DNA of 44,041 nt, taken from Apostichopus parvimensis. Lineage: Eukaryota > Echinodermata > Holothuroidea > Aspidochirotida > Stichopodidae. The notes under the pieces were generated by a model. The model was not told where the DNA came from. It saw nothing but the letters and a program-made list of their open reading frames with translations, and searched no databases. Every line of letters begins with the position of its first letter. Positions within the stretch are counted from its first letter, which is position 1. Of the stretch, positions 22,054 through 33,072 are shown piece after piece. The translations under genes were made by a program, and so were the position numbers. The DNA lies in assembly GCA_000934455.1 (NCBI GenBank), contig KN882578.1, forward strand, positions 138,108 to 182,148, read 5' to 3'.

Positions 22054-25000
22054 GTACTATATATATAACCAAAACAGTGTATGGACTTGCAATTGCTCTA
22101 ACTAATTCACTTATTGATAGATTTATTTAAAGCAATAATTAAGATAGTTTGAACCTTAGTGCACAAAAGAAAATTAGGAGGGGTGGGGGGGGGGGCTGGG
22201 GTCTTAATTGTAAAGAGGAAGTGTCCAAGAAGAAAGAAATCCTGTAGAACCAACAAGATAATGTAATAATTAGAAGAAAGAATTGTAAGAGATGATGAAG
22301 TCTTTCCTATGCTTATGATAAGAAAGCTGAATGATATTGAACAGAAATTAATATGTCACTGTTTGAAGTGCTTGAATGATGGAAAAAGAACAACAAGGCT
22401 AATCATAGAGGGCCAACCAAAAAATTTCTTTGCACTTTCACGACATCTTTAATAAAACAATTCCCATGTACTGTTGCAGTCAAGACTTCCTGGATACTTC
22501 TCTATTTCCTGTCCATAAAGTTTTTGCTGATGGCATCTATTTGTTTTTTTTTTGTTTAAAGCTGAATTAAGTACTTGACATTGTTATATCAGTGCAGAAT
22601 CTTTTCAAACATAAATATTCATATGGTGTGACCTCTGACCTCGTATGGGGCATGCGCAAAATGTGTTGTTGTCGTCGTTGCATTGCTATGAAATGTTGTT
22701 CTGTGGAGAAATGCAACAAACTTGTACCAACGTGGCTGTGGACATGTAACAGTATTACACACTTGTTTCCTATTTTTCATCTGTGAAATCAGATCCATGA
22801 GACTTTCCATAAATAGTAATATAATTTTCTCTGTTTTTTTGCCCTCATTTCATGCACCCAATGTAGGTTTAACTGTGCATGGTTCCAATGGAGAGTATAC
22901 ATTCCTGACAACAGATGAAAGAATTGATATGGTAAAGAAGGTCCGAAGGTGGTTACCAAAGGACAAACTCATCATTGCAGGAGCTGGGTGTGAATGTAAG
23001 TGACCAGGCATATGACATGAAAGGGCACCATGTCCTTTGGTCGTAGGCACAGGCAAAGTCAACACCTAATTTTCCGAACCAAAGTCCAATTTTGACATGT
23101 CTAACTCTGAAATATTCAATGCAATTCACAAAGATGTCAGTTCCATAAACTATATAGGATACAAGAAATTACTTAATGAGGGAAGCAATATCCAAACATA
23201 GTTCAGACTTAAAATTCAACCAATAGTTTCGAGTTTTGCCAAATTTATCCACATTTGATAATAATGTCTCATTCTTTACCCACCACTTTCAATTTGCCTT
23301 CCTCTTCCAAATCCACCAACCCATTTGTCCTGCAAGTGCAGGGCTTTTGCTACCACCTCTGTTTGCACTGGTCATATCTCTGGTCATATCTCTGGTCATA
23401 TCACTGGTCATATCTGGTCATATCTCTAGCAAGCCCTAATGCTCCCCCTCCCTCCATCTTCATCAGCTCTCTTCAAGTCTTTATCAGCCCTTTGATATGT
23501 GTTTGCAGCCCAATTTATAGTTCGGTGCAACCCTGTTTATATGCAGGTGCCACCCTGTTTATATGCAGGAGGAGCCTTGTTTATATGCAGGTGCCACCCT
23601 GTTTATAAACAGGTGCAGCCCTGTTTATATGCAGGTGCCACCCTGTTTATATGCAGGTGCAGCCCATTTATATGCCGGTGCAGCCCTGTTTATATGCAGG
23701 TGCAGCCCTGTTTATATGCAGGTAGAGACCCATTATGATACAGGTGCAGCCCGTTTACATGCAGATGCGGCCCAGTTTACATGCAGGTGTGGCCCCATTT
23801 ACATGCAGGTACGGCCCCATTTACATGCGGGTGCAGCCCTGTTTATATGCAGGTGCCACCCTATTTATATGCAGGTTCCACCCTGTATATATGCAGGTGC
23901 AGCCCTGTTTCTCCTTGTCCCATTCTCCTTGCATCTTGGCCACCGCTCCATTACCTACATAGCTAGTGTATATATACAATATTCTGGCTTGTGTACTGTG
24001 TGTCTTTTGTTATTTTCTCATCAACAGCTACGAGATGTACGATCAAGATGAGCGAGAGGATGGCAGAAGTCGGTGCGGATGCAGTGCTGGTGATTACACC
24101 ATCCTATTATAAGGGCGGAATGACATCAGAAGCACTCACAAACCATTTTGTAAAGGTATCAGTCGAAAATGGTTTTTACCTTTTCAGTAGGTTTGGCTGA
24201 TGGGTGTGACATTATTATTAAGAGCTAGTAATAAGCAATGATGGCCATGTGGTTAAAGACAAAAATGAAGCAAAATACATCTTCCATTACTCTGAGGGCA
24301 GCTCCATTTCTGCAGAAAAATCTCAGGAAAGCTAAGTTTGGTTGTTTCAAATGATAGAGTCTCTTTCTGCATGAATGCTTTTTTTTGAATACTCTTGCAG
24401 GTTCCATAATTAGCGTAGTTGGCACAATCGGTGAGCATCTCTACAAAGGATTCCCACTAAAGACCTTCTCCCAGCTGATTTCTCTGTGTGATTCTTCTAA
24501 AGCTTTTCGTCGTCACTGTTGATTTATATATTTATCTCACATCACATCTGAAAATGGATCATCATGTCTTAGAAAATACGATTCTATGAATCTCGTAGAC
24601 TGCCAAACAAGGTGTGAAAAGACATATATAATCTAATCAGAACTTGGTTGGATAAAAGTTGGAAAACGAAAACGTGCGTATATTGTACCGAAAGTTACTT
24701 TTAGTACAAATTTCCTGATTTGGATAAATTTAAGATCGTGCTTTCACCATTTTATTGTCACAGGTCGCAGATGCAAGTCCAGTACCAGTCATATTGTACA
24801 ACGTCCCAAAGTTCACCACTATTGAGTTGTCTGTGGAGGCGATCCTGGCTCTTGCAAAACATAAAAACATCATTGCCTTAAAGGAGAGTAGTGGGAATGT
24901 AAGTTTTGGTCTCTGTCATATCTGTTCTCTTTCTTTCTTTTTTCTTCTTTTGGAAGTAGTTCAATTCAATTACTGAACTAAGAAGTCTTGTTGATATTTT

Positions 25001-27500
25001 TTTATGCTTTTAAAGGAAAATGTATTTATCATTATTATGATCATTTTTTTCTTGAGTTTCTTGTCACATATCTAACACCCCTGCAGCACAAAAGTAGAGC
25101 ATTTTTTGAGTTTGTGAAACCATATTAACAACATCTTTAGCACCGTCTCGCAAAATTTTGGAATATTTAAAACCTTTCATAGTGTGGCTGAAACCTGAAA
25201 TTTTTTTTCGAATGAGAGTTGCTCATTATGTACGACCGAGTACAATTCTGCTTAGGGACTACATGAGTGTAATTCATTCATTAACATGCACCACTTTCTA
25301 TGTAAAGCGTATGATGTATAATTAAACTGTAGAAGTATGAACATTGCCTGTCAATTGCAAACTTCACAGCTGAGCAGACATCTTTGTTTAGTGTCACGTC
25401 ACATACAACTGTTCGTTAGAATACTACCTCAGAAATCCAAGTTGTAAAATTGTTTCTCTGTGGAGTACTGGTATGGACTAAATTGACATCCATCCTGAGA
25501 AATCCTTTACTTGGGTTCGACATGTAAGCAAAATATGCTTCACAGATTGGATTTGAGGCTGGAAAAGGATTGTTGTGTAGAACAGTTCTTGTGAAGACTT
25601 TTGCTTATGTAAAGTCAAAATGCAGCACGGGTGACCTTAAAATACAGACTGGTAGTATAAAGAAAACTGCCGAGTCTGCGGAAGAAACAGAATGGTGGAA
25701 ATTACCTATAAATATTTATGTTTGGTGTCTCATTGCTTAAGTTGTGACTGAACTAAACTTCTATAAGGTTCCAGACTCATATAACCAGGAATGACCTTGG
25801 ATTGCAAAGCCAAAGATCTGTATGCTAGGTTTACTGATACTCTAATAGCTAATTATTTCATTGTTTCTTCCAGCAACAAAAAAGAGAGAGATAATTTAGA
25901 AAGAAAAGTTACTTGTACCACAATTAATTGAGCCTCACCAGACACATACTTGTGACTTGTTCAATTTGTCACTAACCCACAGGTTGCTAAAATGGGTCAC
26001 ATCGTACACCGGACAAAAGGAGAGGATTTCACTGTCCTGGCCGGTTCTGCAGATCATATTTTACAGTCCCATGTCATAGGTGAGTGGTTCAACAACCATA
26101 TGTCAGTCAAATGATGGGTAAGATTAAGTTTCCATACAAGCAACTGGTGCAGTTCAACTGTAAGACTCTAATCCATGTGAGCCTCTCCACCATGTCTATA
26201 TCTACCCTGTGTTACCCCTTTATGTACCAATTATTTACCCTTTTCATTTGAAATTGATTTTATCATTTAAACTTGTATCGCTTTTTTATTATCATCGGAA
26301 AAGTGGGTGAATTGTTCTAAGTTGTCATGGGAAACAAAATATGTTTTTACACATCTTTTTTTTTTAGGAAGTGTGTCATGGGTGGACATTAAAGTCTTGA
26401 GGGATGAGTTTTGTTGTGGGTAATGTGTTCTCAGTTGTCATGGGCAACAAGAGTGGGTTTGCATAATTTATTATTGGAAAGAGTATAAATGGAAGGGGGT
26501 AGGTGTGTGGGTGTAATTATCATTTAAAACACCTCCTTCTGACACCTACAGGTGCTTCGGGCGGAATATGTGCCTTAGCTAACGTCTTGGGGGAAGAAGT
26601 TTGTCGCCTCTTTGAGCTGTGCAGGACTGGCGACATAACAGCTTCAACACTACTCCAGCAGAAGTTAATTGGTCCAAATGCAGCTGTAAGATATCTTTTC
26701 TTACTTTATTGTTGTCACAGTTTTCTTTACAGAGCAGGGTCAGATCAAGGATTACCAAAAAAGAAAGGGGATATGGCCCCCGAGGTCATCGACCATGGCT
26801 CCCATGTAGGAGGGTCTTTCCCCCAGAAAGAAAATCAAATTTGAGAGGTGAAATGGATCATTTCTAAGGCATAGTCCAACTTAAAATTAGGTCTACATCT
26901 GCACCTGCAGAGAGTAGTATTTGGGGTAAAATATTTCATATTTCATTGTGAGTTTGCCATGCAGCATTAGAAGTCATTCCTCCTCCCCCTGCCTCCCACC
27001 CCCTCTGCTGTCCTTAGAGCATTATTCTAGAAACTTTGGATGATGTAATCTTACCCTTAAAAAGGTCTGGGAATATTTTGGAGTGTAGGAACATTCATAA
27101 GAACAGTTTCAGAAAATCTGTCAATTTTAAGTATTATAGGATTGGAGTGGCAATTCTGTTTTCCTTGAGAAGTTTTCTAAAAACCCTGTTAATGTAGCCT
27201 GCAAAACATTACAGCAAGGCAAACATGAACATTTTTTTAAATTTTTAATAGATCCTGACTTCTTATTTCTTATATACAAAAACAGAAAAGGAAAAGAATA
27301 ATTAATTATTACCTTATTTAAGAAAATGGTCTGTTTTATCCTTGCAGGTCACAAGTAAGTTTGGAGTACCTGGACTTAAGTTTGCGATGGAACAGTTTGG
27401 TTACTATGGAGGCGACCCAAGATCTCCTCTCCTGCCATTGGCCAAGGAGAAGCAGTCCCTCCTTTTAAATATATTTCAAGAAGATCAATTTTTGAAGTAA
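21846..27500 (+). CDS. HOGA1: 4-hydroxy-2-oxoglutarate aldolase, mitochondrial (7 exons, complete)
   Basis: This enzyme cleaves 4-hydroxy-2-oxoglutarate to pyruvate and glyoxylate, the last step of hydroxyproline breakdown in mitochondria. It belongs to the DapA/N-acetylneuraminate lyase Schiff-base aldolase family. Coding exons are 21846-22053, 22867-22995, 24028-24155, 24764-24898, 25983-26079, 26552-26685 and 27348-27500. All introns are GT-AG, the phases join without a break, and the total is 327 residues, the human length. Residues 1-32 have Arg/Lys and no acidic residue, fitting a mitochondrial presequence. The family Gly-Ser-Asn-Gly-Glu motif is at 75-79, the proton-relay Tyr at 167, the Schiff-base Lys at 195 (human Tyr168 and Lys196), and Gly-Ala-Ser-Gly-Gly at 233-237. 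An acceptor-like CTTCATTCAG ending at 21833 suggests a further non-coding 5' exon. Confidence 0.96.
22867..22995 (+). CDS. HOGA1: HOGA1 exon 2
   Basis: Starts after AATGTAG and ends before GTAAGT; enters and leaves in phase 1. Encodes residues 70-112 and the first base of Ser113, including the substrate-carboxylate-binding Gly-Ser-Asn-Gly-Glu motif (75-79). Confidence 0.95.
23368..23425 (+). repeat. 12-bp short tandem repeat in HOGA1 intron 2
   Basis: Nearly five copies of CTGGTCATATCT, one shortened by two bases. It lies about 80 bases before the larger 22-bp minisatellite of the same intron. Confidence 0.9.
23503..23910 (+). repeat. 22-bp minisatellite in HOGA1 intron 2, about 18.5 copies
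   Basis: The core unit is GTGCAGCCCTGTTTATATGC plus AG (22 bases). Copies differ by point changes, and two are one base short (at 657 and 744 in the 23 kb block). Neighbouring copies group into variants: GTGCCACCC and GTGCAGCCC near both ends, TTTACATGC in the middle (23744-23830), as expected from unequal exchange. Because 22 is not a multiple of three, all frames give a repeating Tyr-Met-Gln-Val / Leu-Tyr-Ala-Gly / Phe-Ile-Cys-Arg pattern. The 162-codon frame here (23563-24051) is therefore an artefact, not a gene. It fills nearly half of the 1032-base intron. Confidence 0.95.
24028..24155 (+). CDS. HOGA1: HOGA1 exon 3
   Basis: Follows the acceptor CATCAACAG and ends AAG before GTATCA; leaves in phase 0. 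Encodes Ser113 to Lys155, including the conserved Gly-Ala-Asp-Ala strand (128-131) and Pro-Ser-Tyr-Tyr (137-140). Confidence 0.95.
24764..24898 (+). CDS. HOGA1: HOGA1 exon 4: catalytic Tyr and Lys
   Basis: Exactly 45 codons (156-200) between TTGTCACAG and GTAAGT. It contains both main catalytic residues, Tyr167 in Ile-Leu-Tyr-Asn-Val-Pro and the Schiff-base Lys195 in Ala-Leu-Lys-Glu-Ser-Ser-Gly. Both are intact. Confidence 0.96.
25983..26079 (+). CDS. HOGA1: HOGA1 exon 5
   Basis: Acceptor CTAACCCACAG, donor GTGAGT. Encodes residues 201-232 and the first base of Gly233, including Val-Leu-Ala-Gly-Ser-Ala (218-223), a conserved strand and turn of the aldolase barrel. Confidence 0.95.
26552..26685 (+). 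CDS. HOGA1: HOGA1 exon 6
   Basis: Acceptor GACACCTACAG, donor GTAAGA. Encodes residues 233-277, starting with the conserved Gly-Ala-Ser-Gly-Gly-Ile-Cys-Ala-Leu-Ala-Asn segment near the active site and ending Pro-Asn-Ala-Ala. Confidence 0.95.
27348..27500 (+). CDS. HOGA1: HOGA1 exon 7 and stop
   Basis: Acceptor TTATCCTTGCAG. Encodes residues 278-327, including Phe-Gly-Tyr-Tyr-Gly-Gly (295-300), a conserved C-terminal helix feature, and ends with TAA at 27498-27500. Confidence 0.95.
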   Translation, partial: VTSKFGVPGLKFAMEQFGYYGGDPRSPLLPLAKEKQSLLLNIFQEDQFLK

Positions 27501-28360
27501 AAGATGAAAGGTCGCTTTTGTCACAGCATCAAGACAAGCCAAGTGATGCATAACTGCATAACAACAACAAAATTAGGAAAATAATAATACAACTGAACAT
27601 CATGACATGTTCAAAGTCATAACACTATTTGTTTACTTGTAAACAGGGGGGTAGATACAGTATTTTAAAAAGATGGGGGTGTAACCCTGATGTGTGTTTA
27701 GGCATGTTTAGGCTATAACATAGGTCTGCACCCAATGTTGTGCTAGTAACTATTTTAATTTTTGTGTGTAGGGATGGAAAGGGAGGTTGGAGGGGTGCAT
27801 GTGCATCCTCACACCCCCATTCCTGTATTTTGTGCCATTTGTAAAAGATGCCATTATCCTTCATGGTTTCATCTGGCTTAATACTCATTATACTCCTTAC
27901 ATGAATGATCAAATAATGAACAGGGAAACTGAGGGGGGAAAGGATGGCTAGGGTAAGTTCAAGGGCCTTTCAATTGCATGTAAAGGTAACTTGACTTGGT
28001 CAAATTGACTTCAAGTAAGAAATGCAAAATAAGCACAGATAGTAAAAAAAGGGACAATTATGTGAGTCGTGTGCTACCAATAATGTTGGAAAACACTAAC
28101 CTTAATAATGGCTATAATATTGACCTTATTTTTAGAATTACCTAAATGGTTTGCAAAAGATCGGTTGCTTTTGAAGCAGGGATAGCCTAAACCATTGTGG
28201 GTTTTTATTATTTGTGCAGCTGAACTGAAATTTGACCTTATCTTTTAAAGAATATGTCTATTTTGGGTTTTGAATGCTATATTAGCTATCTTTGGATGGC
28301 TGACTTGCTGAGTAATATAAAGTTGTTATTTTTTTTTTAAAGTTATTTTTTTATCCATTT

Positions 28361-28366
28361 AATAAA
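28361..28366 (+). terminator. Candidate HOGA1 polyadenylation signal
   Basis: The first AATAAA I find on the + strand after the HOGA1 stop, about 860 bases downstream. A nearer non-canonical signal could be used instead; the 3' end is not proven. Confidence 0.35.
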
Positions 28367-28592
28367 ATGAATTATTGTTATATAGATGCATGTATAACAC
28401 AACACTTCTTTGCCCTCCAATCTTACACTTTCGGTTATCCTATATTTTCTGTCATCTTATATTTTCGCTTATTATTGCTTTCCTGGATTGAGATCCACTG
28501 TGCTATTATACAGCAATTGAGCTTGTGAAATTCTCACCTTTTGAACATTTTGTAAAGTTGCAGCAAGGTTGCCAAAAAAAGATTGTGTACAC

Positions 28593-29075
28593 TTTAATAA
28601 TAATAAATTACATTTATATAGTGCTTAATACAGTGTTTCAAAGCGCTTTACAAAGTAGGAAAGAGACAAAGGCAACCAAGGGGAAAATATTAAACTAGGA
28701 ATCAAACAGAATTTTTTTAAGTTGTCTCTTGAAAATACAAAGGGAGGGAGAGTCACGAACGTGAAATGGGAGTTAGTTCCAAAGAGAAGGCGCAGCGACA
28801 GAAAAGGCACGATCGCCATAACGAGTGCGGTTACGTGGACCAGGAGTTTATTGCAAATGCGCATGATAGGAAGAGCGAAGCATAACTGTAGTTGACCGAC
28901 ACAAAGGAGTAAGAAGGTCAGTGATATATTGAGGGACAAGCCCGTTGATCGCTTTGTAGGTGAGAAGTACGATCTTAAACTGGATGCGCTGAGAGACGGG
29001 AAGCCAATGCAATGAACGGAGTACAGGAGTGATGTGATCAAACTTTTTAGTGAGTGAGACTAGGAAACACTTTGT
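28593..29075 (-). mobile_element. CR1/L2-like LINE, 5'-truncated 3' end, inactive
   Basis: On the minus strand one frame encodes the C-terminal tail typical of CR1/L2-group reverse transcriptase polyproteins: His-Ile-Thr-Pro-Val-Leu, then His-Trp-Leu-Pro-Val, then Tyr-Lys-Ala-Ile-Asn-Gly, and later Gly-Asp-Arg-Ala-Phe-Ser-Val-Ala-Ala-Pro. The frame has two internal TAA stops, so it is dead, and ends at a TAG (28695-28697). The 3' tail AAAGCGCTTTGAAACACTGT and TATATAAATG leads to a TTATTATTATT end at 28593. The catalytic domain is absent. The upstream break lies in or near a GGTCA repeat fragment. Confidence 0.85.
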
Positions 29076-29184
29076 CAGGTCTTTCTCATTTTGGGCCTTT
29101 TTCGATTCTTTGCTGAAAGCAAGAAGAACACTGTGTGATGGTGATGGCATTTGTGTGTCTGTGGATTCACTGTAACGAGTACAA

Positions 29185-29430
29185 GAACTCTGTTGTTTTC
29201 TGTGGAGGTCAAAGGTCATTTGAAGTCAACAGAGGTCAAATTCTAAACCCTTGTATTCACAATTCTTACTGTAAAGCTTAAAGCAACTTCGAAGTAGGTG
29301 TGTACATCCACCATAGTGATTACAAGACCCTCATTGTTTTCTTTGAAGGTCAATTGAGGTCTAAAGAATTTTATGAAAACCTTGTAAACATTTTGGCATG
29401 AGTGTATGAACCTTGGTGATCCCATTAATT
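29185..29430 (+). repeat. Fragment of the GGTCA-rich dispersed repeat
   Basis: Shares blocks with 18506-19210 and 37129-37500: GAGTACAAGAA, TGTGGAGGTCAAAGGTCATT, CAGAGGTCAAATT and GAAAACCTTGTAAACA. It contains AGGTCAAAGGTCA at 29206-29218, a perfect one-base-spaced direct repeat. The leading GT-rich module is missing. It abuts the truncated LINE. Confidence 0.7.
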
Positions 29431-30489
29431 GATTCAGCAACATAAAAAACTTGGAATTAGTCTAATTGTTTGCAGTGTTACAATGAATATATCATTTGAA
29501 AATCCGCCCGTTAGAGACTGCCATTCATTTTTGGACACTGGCCACTTCTGCACCTTTCAAGGTTATTAGTCTGAAACATTAGCCTGTGTGTTACGTAGTC
29601 AACCCCCCAAGCCTAGCAAAGGAACGAGCATGGAAGAGTCACTCCCTCAGCTCAAATCCCCTACCCCCCACCCCCCATCTACCGCGAGAGCCTATTAAAC
29701 TGCCAGAGGCAGGTAAACTGTTATGGCAGCTGTGGTATTAAAAGGGTGCATTTTCAAATGTTTTGTGAACTATGTTCCTTTTTCTTGTATTTTTCACTTT
29801 TATTTATATTAACTTGGATTGGATAATGCTCCATGTTAACCTAAAGGGATGGGTCGCACAGTCCCTTTAAGCAAAAATTCATACGATAGTTACCTTTAAT
29901 GGTAGATATTGCATTTCTTTTGAATATTTATGCCAATCATCACTGCCAACGATTTAATTTTTACCTATTCTCAATACCTTAAAATCCAAATAAGTGTAGT
30001 CTAATACCAAAATTCAAATGCTTCCGAAGTGAATAATATCAGTGAAACTATCATGAATGGTCTCTTCTATGTTGATGTGTGATGTCGATACCCCTTTACC
30101 AGTGTTATTGTTCGTGTAGAACTCATCTCATCTGAGGTATTTATAATGATATACTGTACTCGCGCAGCTATTTAATCTATGCGACGAAGAAAGTATTGCG
30201 CACGACCCACCATTTCATCCTAGTTTGCAAGACGTATACGCTCTTATTGGTTAGTCCATCCCAGACGAATAGTGTTTGATACATTCTTCCATATTCTTGC
30301 GGCAGCCGGACGAATAGCGACACCGTATTGATAAAGGAGCCTTTATTACGCAATTATTGAGTGTCACACCGATATATAAAGTCCACCAAACCACTAAAAT
30401 GATCCACTCTCAGCCCCAGTACCCTTACATCGAAACTGACAGGGTGATCTAGATGATGTTACATGAAATGTGTATCAGGTAGCATATGC
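29431..30489. other. Non-coding stretch, nothing supported
   Basis: A C-rich patch lies at about 29660-29680. AAAGGGATGGGTCGCACAGT near 29843 looks like transposon-derived DNA, but without a matching second end. No ORF is worth calling. Confidence 0.4.
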
Positions 30490-31014
30490 CAATTACAGAG
30501 CTTCCAACTGACCCGCAATTCGCGGGTTGGACCCGCATTCTAACACCCAAACCCGTTGACCCGCGCAAGCGTCCGAAAAACCCGCATTGTAATTGTCAAG
30601 TATACATAAAAAAAATTGCATCAAATTTTGACTTAGCAACCATCATTTCTTTAGCATTTAGCATAATAGAGTATAAAACCTCCTTTACAGCATCATTTGA
30701 ACCTCAAATTAGCCTATATTTCTTTTTATTGGGGCGAGCAGCGAACATTTTCATGCCACGGGAAAGAATGAATTATCACCTACTATTCATTTTATTGATG
30801 TTATACACACAAAAAAATGCATATTTCTCAGAAAATTTTGGGTGACAAAAGCCTTTCTAAGTGCCACCATTTTACATGTAGGCATCACCAGGATTCCAAA
30901 AAAATTCAGGATTCCAAAAGAGGACACCCCCTCCCCTTTTACCCCTCCCCCAGGACGGCGATTCGTGGCATGGACCAGCATTTGCCTTCTCAAGAGTTGG
31001 GAGCTATGCAATTA
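30490..31014 (+). mobile_element. hAT-like MITE with 6-bp target duplication, copy 1
   Basis: The element spans 30496-31008 (513 bases). Its left end is CAGAGCTTCCAACT and the reverse complement of its right end is CATAGCTCCCAACT. The flanks are a perfect 6-base duplication CAATTA (30490-30495 and 31009-31014). Just inside the left end ACCCGC and GCGGGT repeat several times, including the palindrome ACCCGC-AATTC-GCGGGT, as transposase-binding subterminal repeats often do. The rest is non-coding. The second copy, in opposite orientation, lies at 37752-38260. Confidence 0.9.
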
Positions 31015-31970
31015 AAAGCCCCATTGACTTAAATGCACTAAATCACAAAAGTAATGTGGTCTCTAAGTTTAGACAGAAGTTTTCACTAGCTAAACGATAC
31101 CCATCACCAGATAGCTGACAAGTTGGCCTTTCATGGCACCATCAATTTTCCGTATCATGACCATGTAGACATTTTGTTATCTGAGCCGGAAGTTTTCGTC
31201 ACTTGTAAACAAACCTCTTCACTCAGTGGTAAACAAATTTCATAGCGCTGCTCCTGGGAGGCCTAAAGGGGTCTGGAATTGCCTCAATTGACCCATTTTT
31301 CTCACCACATGTACTTCCAACATGCAAGCCACAAAAAAATAGATCATGATTGATAACAGGTCAAAAAAGATGTTCTCCTGCTGCTCTTTGGCACTTTTCC
31401 TGAAGGAGAACAATCGAGCGGATGGATACAGACTATTAGACTCTAATAGGAGAATGCCACCATCATGAGTAAACACTACACAATGACCTGCTGATTAGTG
31501 CACGGTTATCTTTGAAACCATTTCACCGTTTGTAGCACTAGCTAATTACTAACATGTATAACACATCATGGTGACTCAACCTGGGGGTGGGGGGCGGGGG
31601 GTGGGGCGGGCGGTGGCTGCCCGTGTTCCTATATATACGGGTCTGAGAGTATTTCTCATCAGAATGTTACAAATCTGAAAAGTTTCCTAGATGCACAACC
31701 ACTGTAAAACGTTAAAAAGAGTGAAACTTACCGTTTCATACACTTGCTATCATCATCTTAATAAAACGTAATGTGAAGTGACGAGAGGAACTTCGGTGAA
31801 AATCCGAATATGATCGTACCATCTTTACCACACAGCTCAAGTTTGAAAATCATAGTTGAACGTCAAAAAGCTTTTTACAAATTTAATACTTTTGTCTTCA
31901 CTGGTTGCTTCTTTTCTATTTAAGTTACTCTTTTTTTTGTCAAAGGCTATACCGTATTTTATAAATGACC
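31015..31970. other. Non-coding stretch, nothing supported
   Basis: A G-rich patch lies at 31581-31620. No gene, terminal repeat or RNA feature is recognised. Confidence 0.4.
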
Positions 31971-32545
31971 ATGATGAAAACTGAAAGCAGTTCACATTTA
32001 CTACAAAATAGTGCAATACGTCATATATCTCACGCAGCACCGCGTGGACGTATAAAGCCCACTTTTTAAGAAAATTTATTGAAATTAGATGATATTATAA
32101 AAGTTAATATTGCGACATTTACATACAAGGCTTGGAATGGATTATTACCAAACAGTTTCCGAAAGTTTATACATAGCAACAGAGAGTTCCATGATCATAA
32201 TACAAGACCGGATAGCAACGCACTGCACATTATAACTCATATAATACACGCACTGCCGCACTGGTATGTTCAGCCTAAGCCCATGCAACCAAAACACGCA
32301 ACTCACTATCAAATGCTTCAAAAACTAAGAAATCAAGCTCCATAGTTAGAAAATGCCTTATTGAAGAGAGTGTTTCTTATTAATTATGATTTAATGGTAA
32401 GCTGAAATATATGCATATTCATTATTTTCACTTTTTTCTCTCTTCTGGGAGTCTTCTGTGTAAGCCTTAAGCCAGTATAGGCTTTTCAGAAGACTTCCCT
32501 TCATATTGTAAATATTTATGTGAAAAGAAATAAATTAACAAACTG
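31971..32545 (+). mobile_element. Non-LTR retrotransposon 3' end (different family), inactive
   Basis: One frame from about 31971 to 32345 encodes the tail of a LINE reverse transcriptase polyprotein: Gln-Asn-Ser-Ala-Ile-Arg, then Lys-Leu-Asp-Asp-Ile-Ile-Lys, then Leu-Leu-Pro-Asn-Ser-Phe, and His-Asn-Thr-Arg. It has one in-frame TAA (32067-32069). The reading frame ends at 32345. A hairpin follows at 32447-32499, and the element finishes in GAAATAAATTAAC. No palm domain remains. Confidence 0.75.
32447..32499 (+). other. 3' hairpin of the LINE remnant
   Basis: GGGAGTCTTCTG (32447-32458) pairs with CAGAAGACTTCCC (32487-32499) apart from one bulged base, and the inner AAGCCT / AGGCTT can extend the stem. 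3' hairpins serve as template recognition sites for reverse transcriptase in several LINE families; that role is inferred here. Confidence 0.7.
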
Positions 32546-32553
32546 TAAGCAAA

Positions 32554-33072
32554 TTGATGATGCAAGCGCATATCCTAAACCCTGCTGCCAGGTTGATCAC
32601 TCGCACTAGCCCTGTCTCTCACATCACCCCCATACTTCATGGCTTATACCTAGCTGTCAAACTGCGTATTGATTACAAGGTACTCCTGTTAACCTTTAAA
32701 TGTATTTATGGTATTGCGCCACACTACTTGGGTGAACTTGTTCAAAGTTACCCCAACTCGCCGTCTGCGATCTAGCACCCAATCATTGCTCTCTATGCAC
32801 CCTGTGTCCACTAAATATTATGGCGAGCGATCTTTCCAGTACTCCTCACACCTCCTTTGGAATAAACCCCCACTCAACATAAAGAATGTCGTGTCTGTGG
32901 AGATGTTCAAAACTGTTTTGAAGACACACCTGTTATCATTGTTATAATTGTTATGTTTACTCTTATAGTATATTGTGTACATATCTTTCACTTTCTTTTG
33001 TACAGCGCGGCGAGACTTTATTGTAAGTTGCGCTATATAAGAACTGTTTATTATTATTATTATTATTATTAT
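32554..33072 (+). mobile_element. CR1/L2-like LINE 3' end, frameshifted
   Basis: The first frame (to about 32755) encodes Asn-Pro-Ala-Ala-Arg-Leu-Ile, His-Ile-Thr-Pro-Ile-Leu and Tyr-Gly-Ile-Ala-Pro-His-Tyr-Leu. A second frame then continues with Gly-Glu-Arg-Ser-Phe, Leu-Leu-Trp-Asn and Phe-Lys-Thr-Val-Leu-Lys to a stop at 32945-32947, so a frameshift lies near 32755. The 3' tail GTTGCGCTATATAAGAACTG and a TTATTATT run meet the assembly gap. It is related to the opposite-strand element at 28593-29075 and starts directly after another LINE. Confidence 0.82.

Noticed and set aside
23503-23910. CRISPR-like regular repeat pattern
   Set aside because: The units are directly adjacent without unique spacers, and this is an animal intron; it is a minisatellite.
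23563-24051. 162-codon ORF and its overlapping neighbours in HOGA1 intron 2
   Set aside because: They are translations of the 22-bp minisatellite in different frames and run into exon 3 out of frame with the aldolase.
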